A stretch of 25,243 nucleotides of DNA from an uncultured Oscillospiraceae bacterium (GCA_934636305.1 CAKUAM010000025.1:1-25243); one strand, 5' to 3'. Shown: positions 6,233 to 13,673, counted from the stretch's first letter. Translations and numbers: made by a program. Notes: a model not told the origin generated them from the sequence alone.

Positions 6233-8239
6233 TTATTCGCTGACAGAGGTATAGATTTCGCCGTTTTCGCAGGTGAACTGTGCAGCATCAGAGTATGCAT
6301 AGTTGCCCATGGCGTCGCGCATCTCAAACATCATGCTGTAGGTGCCATCCGGCAGGGAGGCTTCCCCGAAGGAGGTGTCTGCCGTGACGGTCAGCGTGTC
6401 GGCGGTGTACATCTCAAAGTCATCATCGCCGGATACGGAGGCCATTTTCCAGATGGTTGTGATCTCGTCGCCCTCCTGCAGCAGGCGCAGATCCTTATCG
6501 GCCATGCCGCTTTCGTCGATGCCCTGGCGCGCGCCGAGAATGCTCCACTGCTCGGTGGTAAAGTCGTAGACAACCAGCAGATTGTATGCTTCACCGTTGA
6601 GGAGAATGGGCACGGAATAGAGGTTGTAATCTTCTTCTGCACTGGAGAGCTCCATGTAGACAAGGCTGCCGTCAATTGCGCCCCAGACGCCGCGGAAGTT
6701 GTCATAGAATGTGCCGGTCTCCCAGTCTGCGGTGATATCGTTGTCCGTGCCCAGAAGGAGCATGGTATCGCTGTCCTCGTTGATGTAGTACAGCTGGAAC
6801 GCAATATCGGCCAGAATGTTGTTGGCCTCCGGACCAAGCTGCAGGAAGGAGCTGCCATTCTCGTCGACATCGAGCGGTGCGTTGTCCCAGTCGACCGTGG
6901 TGAGGTTTTCAATGGGTGGAAGCTCGGAAAGATCGAGATCAGCGATGTATTCCTGACCGCTTTCGCTCAGCTCGCCGGTCAGACCATAGGAATAGTAATA
7001 TTTGAAGCCGGCGCCGGCACCAAGTGCCGCGTAGCCGTAGAAATCGTCAAGATCGCCGTTATAGGAGTAGTAGCAGCTCAGGCCGCTGGCGTTTGCCCGG
7101 TAGGGGCCGCGCACCTGATACACCACGCATGCATCCAACGCGTCCAGCACGGCGGCAGAGGCCGCGGTCATAGAGGACGACTGACGTGCAAGGTCGCCGA
7201 GGTCGACCATGTTGGTATAGCCCTCGTCTCTGGTGTTGCCGCCGTAGTTCTCGCTGCGGATTGCCGCGCGGGCAAACAGGGAGAAGAAGGACGGATCCTC
7301 ACAGGCGTTGGCCAGGCATTCCTTGCCGAAGGTGTCATAGGCCTCGAGCAGCGGAGCAACCTTCGTGAGGTCGGTCAGCGAGAGTGTGACGTTCTGCTCG
7401 GTCTCCACGGCCTCGCAGCCGGCATAGAAGGCGTCGCAGATCTGACGGCCGAGTTCTTCTGCATCCATGTACGGATCCTCAGCCAGTGCGCCGACCCACT
7501 GCGTGTAGTACCAGCCGTTGCCGGGCTCAACCTCCTCGGAGGCAACCAGATAATGCGCAAGATCGGTAAAGATGTTTGCAACGTCGATGGTTGCCATGAG
7601 GCAGGTATCAAAGCCAATCAGATCGATCGGCGGGAGCTCAGAGGACGGGGTGTAGACGCTGGTGAAGGCGGCGTACAGCTCGTCAAGCGTCAGCGAATCG
7701 TTGCCGTACAGCTCGTCAAAGGCTGCGCCGGAGACAGAGCCGCCGCCATGGTTCCAGAAAACAACGGCAGTGTTGTCGGCGGGGTAATTCGTGCTGGCGA
7801 AGGCCAGGAAATCTGCAAGCGTCTGTGCCTCGCCCATGCTGGCGGACGGCTGTTCGTCGACGAGCTGCAGCCCCTCGCTGTTGTAGAGATAGCGCTGGAG
7901 CTTGCTGGCGTCAACGATTTCATTCTGCCAGGTGGACGCGCCGCCGGTCTCGATGACGACATTGACGTTTTCCGGCAGCTCTACGGCCATAAGCTCGGAC
8001 AGATCCGTCGTGGCGCAGCCGTTCTGGGATTCCAGATCGCTGCCGCAGAGATACCAGTAGATCGACCAGCTGGCCTGATCGCCGGAAACCGTGGGGGCCG
8101 CATCCTCCTCCGGCATGTCGGCTTCGGCAGCGGCGGGGGTATCCTCCTCAAGGGTATCGGCCTCGTCCGCCTCATCGCCGCAGGCGGCGAGCGCCAGGAC
8201 AAGCACAAGGGCGAGGAAAATTGCAAGTAGCTTTTTCAT
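6233..8239 (-). CDS. clostripain-family (C11) cysteine peptidase lipoprotein
   Basis: A 668-residue exported protein. MKKLLAIFLALVLVLALAAC is a lipoprotein signal peptide with lipobox cysteine C20, followed by an acidic Glu/Asp/Ala linker to about residue 50. The C11 caspase-like domain begins at ASWSIYWYLCGSDLE. Catalytic residues are H164 in VVFWNHGGGS and C213 in DLIGFDTCLMATIDVA. C11 enzymes cleave after arginine or lysine. The C-terminal third (about 450-668) looks like a beta-rich accessory domain. ATG 8239 is chosen over an upstream in-frame ATG because GGGAGG lies just ahead and the signal peptide starts there. It is monocistronic with its own terminator. It probably acts on the cell surface; target unknown. 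Confidence 0.9.
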   Translation of the reverse strand: MKKLLAIFLALVLVLALAACGDEADEADTLEEDTPAAAEADMPEEDAAPTVSGDQASWSIYWYLCGSDLESQNGCATTDLSELMAVELPENVNVVIETGGASTWQNEIVDASKLQRYLYNSEGLQLVDEQPSASMGEAQTLADFLAFASTNYPADNTAVVFWNHGGGSVSGAAFDELYGNDSLTLDELYAAFTSVYTPSSELPPIDLIGFDTCLMATIDVANIFTDLAHYLVASEEVEPGNGWYYTQWVGALAEDPYMDAEELGRQICDAFYAGCEAVETEQNVTLSLTDLTKVAPLLEAYDTFGKECLANACEDPSFFSLFARAAIRSENYGGNTRDEGYTNMVDLGDLARQSSSMTAASAAVLDALDACVVYQVRGPYRANASGLSCYYSYNGDLDDFYGYAALGAGAGFKYYYSYGLTGELSESGQEYIADLDLSELPPIENLTTVDWDNAPLDVDENGSSFLQLGPEANNILADIAFQLYYINEDSDTMLLLGTDNDITADWETGTFYDNFRGVWGAIDGSLVYMELSSAEEDYNLYSVPILLNGEAYNLLVVYDFTTEQWSILGARQGIDESGMADKDLRLLQEGDEITTIWKMASVSGDDDFEMYTADTLTVTADTSFGEASLPDGTYSMMFEMRDAMGNYAYSDAAQFTCENGEIYTSVSE

Positions 8240-8252
8240 GAAACATCCTCCC

Positions 8253-8278
8253 TGTATGGGTCCGGAAGAACCCATACA
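8253..8278 (-). promoter_or_regulatory. leader hairpin abutting the peptidase ribosome binding site
   Basis: TGTATGGGT and ACCCATACA (9-bp perfect arms, 8-nt loop) end within a few bases of the GGGAGG ribosome site. It could modulate translation or protect the mRNA 5' end. No T-run follows, so it is not a terminator. Confidence 0.45.
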
Positions 8279-8301
8279 TTCTTTCTCCATTTTTCTTCTC
8301 C

Positions 8302-8330
8302 AGTATACCAGAAACGACGAGCCTTTTAAA
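8302..8330 (-). promoter_or_regulatory. possible promoter of the C11 peptidase gene
   Basis: TATACT on the minus strand (8302-8307) is preceded at 17 bp by TTTAAA (8325-8330). The -10 is good but the -35 is weak. Confidence 0.4.
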
Positions 8331-8403
8331 GACGCCAGCGCGAAATGTATCAGAATTTTGCCTGAAATGCGGAACGTGGTCAGCGGGACGGTGATGGCCG
8401 CGC

Positions 8404-8630
8404 GAGCATTTTACCACGTGGGACGATGATGCTGTGATGTCCATGGTGGAGCGTGGCTCGGCGTGAGCATTCTGCCGGAGCTGATCTGAAAGCGCGTGCC
8501 GTACCGCATCGTGACCAGGGAGCCGGATGTGCCGGCTTACCGGACAATTGCATTCTGCATGCGGGAAAGAAGGCTTGCCTCCGCCGCGGTCAAGCGGTTT
8601 ATAGAGTATCTGGACGCGCGCAGCGCATAA
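8404..8630 (+). pseudogene. LysR-family transcriptional regulator, decayed C-terminal remnant
   Basis: Three aligned pieces give the end of a LysR substrate-binding domain. Frame 8404-8457 reads FTTWDDDAVMSMVERG. After a one-base deletion near 8458 (GGCTCGGCG where GGCCTCGGCG would give GLG), the next frame reads VSILPELI, an in-frame TGA at 8487-8489, then KRVPYRIVTREPDVPAYR and a helical tail VKRFIEYLDARSA ending at TAA 8628-8630. The order FTTWDD...GLGVSILPEL...VPYRIVTRE is characteristic of one LysR subgroup. No helix-turn-helix half remains upstream: that space is the promoter of the divergent peptidase. The gene is dead by frameshift, nonsense codon and 5' loss. It once lay convergent to psuG; whether it regulated the psu operon is unknown. 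Confidence 0.75.
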
Positions 8631-8634
8631 AAAG

Positions 8635-8669
8635 CCGCCCCGTCAGCAGTCTGTCTGCTGGCGGAGCGG
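8635..8669 (-). terminator. intrinsic terminator of the psu operon
   Basis: A 15-bp imperfect stem (8635-8649 with 8655-8669) and 5-nt loop are followed on the minus strand by CTTTTTAT. It lies 17 nt past the psuG stop codon and directly abuts the LysR remnant. Confidence 0.8.
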
Positions 8670-8685
8670 TTTAGAGAAAGGAAGC

Positions 8686-9603
8686 TTACAGCTTGGAATA
8701 TGCAACAGCAATCTTGCTGGCTGCATGGGCGTTGTTGTAGGCCAGCTCAAGGTTTGCGGCGAAGGACTTGCCCTCGGTCATATCCTTGATGTGGGCCAGC
8801 AGGTACGGCGTGATGGCCTTGCCGTGGATGTGCTCGGCATTGGCCTGTGCGACAGCCTTGTCAATGATGCTGTTCATGTAGTTGGGATCCATGGCGTACT
8901 GCTCCGGGATCGGGTTGCCGACGACGGCGCCGCCCTTGAGGCCGATGTCCCACTTGGTTTTCATGATCCTGGCGACGGTTTCTTCGTTCGGGCAGTTGTA
9001 GTCGAGCTTGAAGCCGGAGGTGCGGCAGTAGAAGGCCGGCAGCTCATCGGTGCGCAGACCGAGAACCGGTACGCCCTGCGTCTCCAGATATTCAAGCGTC
9101 AGGCCGAGATCCAGGATGCTTTTTGCGCCGGCGCAGATGACGCAGACCGGCGTGTTGGCCAACTCCTGCAGGTCAGCGGAGATATCCATGGTCTTTTCAG
9201 CACCGCGATGCACGCCGCCGATGCCGCCGGTTGCAAAGAAGCGGATGCCGGCCATGGAGGCGATAATCATGGTGGTTGCAACGGTGGTTGCACCGGTCAT
9301 GCCGGTAGCGAGATAGACCGCAACGTCGCGGCGGCTGACCTTGCCGACGCCGTCAGCCTTGCACATGACCATGAGCTCGTCTGCGGTCAGACCGACCTTC
9401 AGCTTGCCGCCGATGATGGCCGTGGTAGCGGGGATAGCGCCCTCGGCACGGACAATCTCCTCAACCTTGTGCGCGAACTCCACGTTCTGCGGATAGGGCA
9501 TGCCGTGGCTGAGAATGGTGGATTCCAGGGCGACGACAGGCTTGCCGGCGTCAATGGCTTCCTGAATTTCAGGGGTAACAGAGAGGTAATCCTTCAGATT
9601 CAT
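8686..9603 (-). CDS. psuG: pseudouridine-5'-phosphate glycosidase
   Basis: A 305-residue enzyme that cleaves the C-C glycosidic bond of pseudouridine 5'-phosphate, giving uracil and ribose 5-phosphate. Family landmarks run its full length: VALESTILSHGMPYPQN with E27, TTAIIGGKLKVGL, ATGGIGGVHRG and CAGAKSILDLGLTLEYLET. K161 in the last corresponds to the Schiff-base lysine of the E. coli enzyme, and SRRD and GNPIPE also match. Length fits the family (about 300-312). ATG 9603 is supported by AAAGGAG 8 nt upstream. It is the second gene of an operon with the kinase (43 nt apart), giving the kinase and glycosidase steps of pseudouridine catabolism. Confidence 0.96.
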   Translation of the reverse strand: MNLKDYLSVTPEIQEAIDAGKPVVALESTILSHGMPYPQNVEFAHKVEEIVRAEGAIPATTAIIGGKLKVGLTADELMVMCKADGVGKVSRRDVAVYLATGMTGATTVATTMIIASMAGIRFFATGGIGGVHRGAEKTMDISADLQELANTPVCVICAGAKSILDLGLTLEYLETQGVPVLGLRTDELPAFYCRTSGFKLDYNCPNEETVARIMKTKWDIGLKGGAVVGNPIPEQYAMDPNYMNSIIDKAVAQANAEHIHGKAITPYLLAHIKDMTEGKSFAANLELAYNNAHAASKIAVAYSKL

Positions 9604-9646
9604 AAGAAAAACTCCTTTCGGTAAATGCAACTACTACAATCTATTG

Positions 9647-10591
9647 TCAGATACGATACGTTTCCAGGATATCCTCCAGCAGGGAAACGCTCATATTTGG
9701 ATTGATGGTTTTGGGGTGGGACAGCGCGGCGATGCCGGCGGCCATGGCGAAGTCCAGCGTTTTCTGCACGTCATAGCCCTGCAGCGTGCTGTAGAGCATG
9801 GCGGCGGCAAAGGAGTCGCCTGCGCCGGAGGCGTTGACCATCCGGGAAACGGGGCGGAGCTTGCGCCGCATGGAGGTCCCGGTGTGGTCCATATAGAAGC
9901 AGCCCTCGCTGCCGAGGCTGACGAACAGGCGCTTGAGACCCTTGTTTATGAGGCGTTCGCCGGCGCGCAGCAGATCGTCCGACGTCTGGATTTCCATCCC
10001 GGCCAGCACCTCCAGCTCCATCCGGTTGGGCTTGGCTGTGTGGATGCGGCCAATATGCGGGGCAAGCACGCGCGCATATGCGCAGGAAACCGGGTCAACG
10101 GAAATAATTTGTTCCGGTGAGCAGAAATCAAGCAGCTGTACAAGCGCAGCCTCTCCCATGCAGGGGTCGAAGGTGATGATTTTTGCGCCCCGGATGAGCG
10201 CCTCCTGTGAGGCCAGATACGACGAGGGCATATCCTGCTGGATGATGGTCATGTCCGACATGCCAACCAGCATATCGCCGTCTGCGTCAAGAATGGACAA
10301 ATAGATAGACGACGTAGCGCCGGGCACGCGCAGCAGATGCGAAATGTCGATGCCGGCTTCGCTGCTGGCACGGCAGATAAAGCTGCCAAATTCGTCGTCA
10401 CCGACGCAGGACAGAAGCTTGACGTCCGCGCCGAGCCGGGCAAGATTTTCGCACACATTGCGTGTGACGCCGCCGGCGGAAAGACTGATGCGGCCGGGGT
10501 TGGAATCGCGCAGATGAATGGACGATTTGGACGCACCATTGAGGTCGAGATTCGCAGCGCCGACGCCGACGATATAAGCATTGGAACCCAT
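9647..10591 (-). CDS. psuK: PfkB-family sugar kinase, probable pseudouridine kinase
   Basis: A 314-residue ribokinase-fold kinase. The N-terminus has VGVGAANLDLNG. The PfkB glycine signature GGVTRNVCENLARLG is at residues 40-54. The ATP/catalytic signature NASGAGDSFAAA is at 253-264, with D259 the catalytic base. TAKPNRMELEVLAG is the usual nucleotide-side strand. Operon partnership with psuG makes pseudouridine the likely substrate, phosphorylated to pseudouridine 5'-phosphate; without that context it could be called another nucleoside or ribokinase-like enzyme. ATG 10591 has GGAGGAA about 8 nt upstream, so an upstream in-frame ATG was not used. It has its own strong promoter. Confidence 0.9.
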   Translation of the reverse strand: MGSNAYIVGVGAANLDLNGASKSSIHLRDSNPGRISLSAGGVTRNVCENLARLGADVKLLSCVGDDEFGSFICRASSEAGIDISHLLRVPGATSSIYLSILDADGDMLVGMSDMTIIQQDMPSSYLASQEALIRGAKIITFDPCMGEAALVQLLDFCSPEQIISVDPVSCAYARVLAPHIGRIHTAKPNRMELEVLAGMEIQTSDDLLRAGERLINKGLKRLFVSLGSEGCFYMDHTGTSMRRKLRPVSRMVNASGAGDSFAAAMLYSTLQGYDVQKTLDFAMAAGIAALSHPKTINPNMSVSLLEDILETYRI

Positions 10592-10623
10592 AAAAAATTC
10601 CTCCTGCAAACTGGTGAAACTGT

Positions 10624-10652
10624 ATAATAGCGAATGGACACGAAATTGTCAA
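10624..10652 (-). promoter_or_regulatory. sigma-A promoter of psuK-psuG
   Basis: TTGACA (10647-10652) and TATTAT (10624-10629) are spaced by 17 bp on the minus strand. The start codon is about 33 nt downstream of the -10. Confidence 0.75.
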
Positions 10653-10683
10653 GAGAGAAATTATCAATTTTCAGCAGAAAAAT

Positions 10684-10710
10684 CGGGTGCGCCGCCATGC
10701 AGCGCACCCG
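10684..10710 (-). terminator. intrinsic terminator of the purine permease gene
   Basis: CGGGTGCGC and GCGCACCCG (9-bp perfect arms, 9-nt loop) are followed on the minus strand by ATTTTTC. It starts 13 nt past the permease stop and separates it from the psu promoter. Confidence 0.82.
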
Positions 10711-10723
10711 AAGGCATACAGAC

Positions 10724-12127
10724 TCAGCGAGTCAGGAAGAACATCAGCGCGAACAGGATTGTGATAACCCAGGTGCCGGCGTTGATTTCCTTGATCTTGC
10801 CGGTGAAGATCTTGATGAAAACATAGGAGATGAGGCCGAATGCGATGCCGTAGGAGATGTTGTAGGTCAGCGGCATGAATGCAACGGTCATAAAGCCCGG
10901 AACGGCAGCGGTGGGATCATCCCAGTCGATGGAACGGACGTTGGCCATCATCAGGACGCCGACATAGATGAGCGCGGCAGCGCAGGCGTAGGTCGGGATC
11001 AGCTGTGCGACCGGAGCGAGGAACATGGCGATGAAGAACAGCGCCGCGGTTGCCATGGAGGCAAGACCGGTGCGGCCGCCCTCGGCAACGCCGGAGGAGG
11101 ATTCGACAAACGTGGTAACGGTGGAGGTACCGCAGACAGCGCCGCAGCAGGTTGCGATGGCGTCAGCCAGCATCGCCTTGTCCATGTTGGGGACGTTGCC
11201 GTCCTTGGTCAGCATGTTGCCGGCAGCGCAGGCGCCATAGAGCGTGCCCAGCGTGTCGAACATATCAACCATGCAGAATGCAAGCATCGTGGTGAGGAAC
11301 ATGACAATGAAGTTGCCCATGCCATGCTCGGCAATGTACGGGGTGAAGTTGAAGCCCTCTGTAAAGACCTTGCCGAAGGCCTGCGTGCCGAAATCCTTGA
11401 ACGCACCGAAGAAATCGGAGGTCAGGTTGGGGGCGACAGAGGTAGCATAGAAGTCAGGAACCGTGATGAGGCCGATGACGTAGTAGAGAACTGCGCCGCC
11501 GAGCATGCCCCACAGGACAGCGCCCTTGACCTTCTTCTTGGACATGGCGCCGATGGCAAAGACAGCAATGATGGTCAGCAGCATCGGGAAAATGCTGGCC
11601 CAGGTTGCCGTGCCGGAGAAAACGTTGAACGATGCGAGGTTGACGAGCGTTGCGCCGTCGTCCACAACGATACCGGCGTTCTGCAGGCCGATGAATGCAA
11701 TGAACAGGCCGATACCGGCGGAGATGGCGGTTTTGACAGCGGCCGGGATAGCGTCAAAGATCATCTTGCGCAGGCCGGTGACGGTCAGCAGGACGAACAC
11801 GATACCGTCAACAAGGACGAGCACGAGCGCGTTTGCATAGCTCAGGCCGAATGTGAAGCAGACCGTGTAGACAAAGAAGGCGTTCAGGCCCATGCCGGAA
11901 GCCTGCGCCAGCGGCAGGTTGGACAGGAGACCGATGAGAACGGTGCCGATGACGGCGGAGATTGCGGTTGCAATGTAGATGGCGCCGTAGCTGACGGTGC
12001 CGAGGCTGGAGAACATGCCGGCGTTGACCATCAGAATGTAGGCCATCGCCATGAAGGTCGTCACACCGGCCATGATCTCGGTACGGACAGTCGAGCCGTG
12101 CTCCTTTACCTTAAAGTAGTTGCTCAT
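10724..12127 (-). CDS. NCS2/AzgA-type purine permease (adenine/guanine/hypoxanthine)
   Basis: A 467-residue polytopic membrane transporter with 12 or more hydrophobic helices. Signature stretches of the AzgA/GhxP/PbuG branch are present: VRTEIMAGVTTFMAMAYILM at the N-terminus, LAQASGMGLNAFFVYTV, GLFIAFIGLQNAGIV, VDMFDTLGTLYG and TFVESSSGVAEGGRTGLASM. This branch imports adenine, guanine or hypoxanthine by proton symport. ATG 12127 is chosen because GGAGGAAA lies 8 nt upstream. It diverges from a purine-type phosphoribosyltransferase, giving an import and salvage pair. Promoter, leader hairpin and terminator are all visible. Precise base specificity cannot be decided from sequence. Confidence 0.92.
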   Translation of the reverse strand: MSNYFKVKEHGSTVRTEIMAGVTTFMAMAYILMVNAGMFSSLGTVSYGAIYIATAISAVIGTVLIGLLSNLPLAQASGMGLNAFFVYTVCFTFGLSYANALVLVLVDGIVFVLLTVTGLRKMIFDAIPAAVKTAISAGIGLFIAFIGLQNAGIVVDDGATLVNLASFNVFSGTATWASIFPMLLTIIAVFAIGAMSKKKVKGAVLWGMLGGAVLYYVIGLITVPDFYATSVAPNLTSDFFGAFKDFGTQAFGKVFTEGFNFTPYIAEHGMGNFIVMFLTTMLAFCMVDMFDTLGTLYGACAAGNMLTKDGNVPNMDKAMLADAIATCCGAVCGTSTVTTFVESSSGVAEGGRTGLASMATAALFFIAMFLAPVAQLIPTYACAAALIYVGVLMMANVRSIDWDDPTAAVPGFMTVAFMPLTYNISYGIAFGLISYVFIKIFTGKIKEINAGTWVITILFALMFFLTR

Positions 12128-12156
12128 GAAAAATTTCCTCCATTTCTTTTTCTTCT

Positions 12157-12183
12157 GGCCCACTAAAAAAATTTTAGCGGGCC
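12157..12183 (-). promoter_or_regulatory. leader hairpin of the permease mRNA
   Basis: A 12-bp stem (12157-12168 with 12172-12183, one G-T pair) and 3-nt loop lie between the transcription start and the ribosome site. The T-run is inside the stem rather than after it, so it is not an ordinary attenuator. It may affect mRNA stability or contact a regulator. Confidence 0.5.
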
Positions 12184-12201
12184 AAACTTTCTGACAGTTT
12201 G

Positions 12202-12230
12202 ATTATAGAGGAAGGCACGGGCAAAAACAA
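12202..12230 (-). promoter_or_regulatory. sigma-A promoter of the purine permease
   Basis: TATAAT on the minus strand (12202-12207) is preceded at 17 bp by TTGTTT (12225-12230). Transcription would start near 12195, leaving a leader of about 70 nt. Confidence 0.65.
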
Positions 12231-12308
12231 GAGGGACGCCGGAAAAGCATTGCCAAAAAAACGCATTTGAAATTTACGTTCTGCACAAAAAAACAGCATC
12301 GTTCGCTA

Positions 12309-12368
12309 TTGACGAAAAATGATCGTTTTATATAAAGAATTGACAAGACGAAAGATTATACGTATAAT
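12309..12368 (+). promoter_or_regulatory. tandem promoters of the phosphoribosyltransferase gene
   Basis: The strong one is TTGACA at 12340-12345 and TATAAT at 12363-12368 with a 17-bp spacer, a perfect consensus. A second, TTGACG at 12309-12314 and TATAAA at 12331-12336 with a 16-bp spacer, lies just upstream. No purine riboswitch aptamer was recognised in this 288-bp divergent region. Confidence 0.8.
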
Positions 12369-12415
12369 AAATAACCGGAAAACTGCAAATATTGGCATGA
12401 AGGAGAAGGATCCGC

Positions 12416-12973
12416 ATGAAATATAAAATGAATATCGCCGGGCTTGACCGCGAGCTGCCGCTATGTAAGGTGGCTGATGACCTGTACATTGGTGCTTTTG
12501 TCATGTTTGGCGACGCAGAGATTACGGTCGCCTGTGCGCGTGAGCTGCTGGCCCGCGCCCCCAAGGACTACGACTATATGCTCACGGCCGAGGCCAAGAG
12601 CATTCCGCTCATCCACGAGATGGCGCGGCAGTCCGGGGCAAAGGAATATTTTGTTGCGCGCAAGGGCATGAAGGTCTATCTGACGCATCCGCTGCATGTG
12701 TCGGTGCGTTCGATTACCACGCAGCACGATCAGGAGCTGTATCTGTCCGGTGAGGAAGCAGACAAGATGAAGGGGAAGAAGATTCTCATCGTCGATGATG
12801 TCATCTCGACGGGGGAATCGCTGCACGCACTGGAGGAGCTGGTTGAAAAGGCCGGCGGCACCGTGGTTGGCCGCATGGCGGTTCTGGCCGAGGGCGACGC
12901 GCAGAACCGCAAGGACATTACATACCTTGGCAAGCTGCCGGTGTTCAACGCCGATGGCACAATCAAAGAATAA
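12416..12973 (+). CDS. purine-type phosphoribosyltransferase (adenine PRTase-like)
   Basis: A 185-residue type I phosphoribosyltransferase, cytoplasmic, joining a base to PRPP. The PRPP loop ILIVDDVISTGES is at residues 123-135. Other supports are TAEAKSIPLIHEMA (about 57-70, the region that binds the purine side in APRT/XPRT proteins) and a C-terminal Gly-Gly-rich strand. An apt- or xpt-like role is favoured by divergence from the purine permease. It differs from classical Apt in its N-terminus, so the substrate stays open. AGGAG at 12401-12405 precedes ATG 12416. It is monocistronic, followed by hairpins and a terminator. Confidence 0.85.
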   Translation: MKYKMNIAGLDRELPLCKVADDLYIGAFVMFGDAEITVACARELLARAPKDYDYMLTAEAKSIPLIHEMARQSGAKEYFVARKGMKVYLTHPLHVSVRSITTQHDQELYLSGEEADKMKGKKILIVDDVISTGESLHALEELVEKAGGTVVGRMAVLAEGDAQNRKDITYLGKLPVFNADGTIKE

Positions 12974-12988
12974 GAAATAAAAAATCAT

Positions 12989-13016
12989 TTTGCCGGGGGC
13001 TTCTGCTCCCGGCAAA
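12989..13016 (+). terminator. hairpin after the phosphoribosyltransferase gene
   Basis: TTTGCCGGG pairs with CCCGGCAAA (9-bp perfect arms, extendable by a few pairs). No T-run follows on the plus strand, so it probably assists the stronger terminator just downstream. Confidence 0.5.
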
Positions 13017-13021
13017 GCTAT

Positions 13022-13054
13022 CCAACCAGCGACTGTGTCGGTGGTTGGTTTTTT
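13022..13054 (+). terminator. intrinsic terminator with T6 tail
   Basis: An 11-bp stem with one mismatch (13022-13032 with 13038-13048) and loop CTGTG are followed at once by TTTTTT (13049-13054). It ends transcription from the phosphoribosyltransferase promoter and forms one end of repeat family B copy 2. Confidence 0.8.
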
Positions 13055-13107
13055 AAAAATGTCTCCGACGGCCCCTCTCTTTTCCGCCTTGCCGGAAAAG
13101 AGGGGGG
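13022..13107 (-). repeat. dispersed repeat family B, copy 2
   Basis: On the minus strand this region has CTCTTTTCCGGCAAGGC, then CGGAGACATT and CCAACC, matching 6030-6095 in the same order. It also forms a 15-bp hairpin at 13072-13086/13093-13107. It is non-coding and, like copy 1, sits directly behind a gene end. Confidence 0.55.
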
Positions 13108-13277
13108 AGAAAAGGGGCGCTTGGGGACGCGTTTGGTGCATGCTGCATCTGAGTTCAGGCAAGAACTAGATATGATAGCACTCATATCGCACCAACGCAC
13201 CTCACCGTATCTTACTACGCGCCGCCCGTCATATCGGCATCAAATTTGACAGCAGTTGCGGTTTCATAAGTGCAGAA

Positions 13278-13421
13278 AATCCGTACTGCGGATAAAATCT
13301 GTTACGTAGTACGGATTCGCCTAAGTCTGCCAGGCAACGCGGGAAAGATCCAAGAAAACCAAAGCGGTTTTCTTGGTCGCTTCAAGGGAGTCTGAGGGGA
13401 AATCGAAATCCCCTCAGGCTC
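13278..13421. repeat. array of three hairpins in a 700-bp gene-free region
   Basis: The stretch 12974-13673 has no credible gene. Three inverted repeats follow one another: 13278-13287/13308-13317 (10 bp), 13350-13360/13366-13376 (11 bp perfect) and 13388-13400/13409-13421 (13 bp, one wobble). The 49-bp palindromic repeat comes right after. An open frame crossing this region on the minus strand is low in complexity and made of the inverted repeats, so it was not called a gene. The block could be a mobile non-autonomous repeat or a structured RNA. Confidence 0.5.
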
Positions 13422-13431
13422 CTCTTTCTTT

Positions 13432-13480
13432 GCCATACTTTCTTTCTCGGAGAAGCGAGAAAGAAAGTATGATCCGTTCC
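13432..13480 (-). repeat. dispersed palindromic repeat family A, copy 1
   Basis: CATACTTTCTTTCTCG (13434-13449) and its exact complement (13456-13471) flank a 6-nt loop, GAGAAG. Read on the minus strand, the unit from GGAACGGAT through the palindrome to GC matches 25172-25220 base for base except in the loop. A T-rich tract TTTTCTTTTTTG also occurs near both copies. Confidence 0.85.
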
Positions 13481-13607
13481 CGTGGAGGAACAAAAAAGAA
13501 AACGCTGAAAATATTCTAGTGCAGGCAGAACTAGCCATTCTGAGCTTCTGCCGAAGGCCGTCTGTTTCTCAGGACGTTCAGAGGAAGAAGAATTTGCTGC
13601 CGTGTTC

Positions 13608-13636
13608 TTGACAGCTTGCCGACAAACCCGTATGAT
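13608..13636 (+). promoter_or_regulatory. sigma-A promoter of tcdA
   Basis: TTGACA (13608-13613) and TATGAT (13631-13636) are spaced by 17 bp. An alternative TATAAT lies at 13642-13647. Confidence 0.75.
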
Positions 13637-13673
13637 AAGCCTATAATTCTAATATGATATATAGAGGGAACCT

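Noticed and set aside
10634..12166. 510-codon plus-strand open frame opposite the purine permease
   Set aside because: It is the antisense of a strongly supported transporter gene, rich in Asp/Glu/Gly/His as such shadow frames are in GC-rich DNA.
12157..12183. Transcription attenuator in the permease leader
   Set aside because: The T-run is inside the stem rather than after it, so it does not have terminator form.
13022..13480. CRISPR array in the repeat-rich gap
   Set aside because: Repeats are inverted, of different sequence and length, with no regular spacers and no cas genes.
13302..13538. 78-codon minus-strand open frame over the hairpin block
   Set aside because: It is built from inverted repeats, includes palindromic repeat A, has no clear ribosome site and no family resemblance; treated as a repeat artefact.
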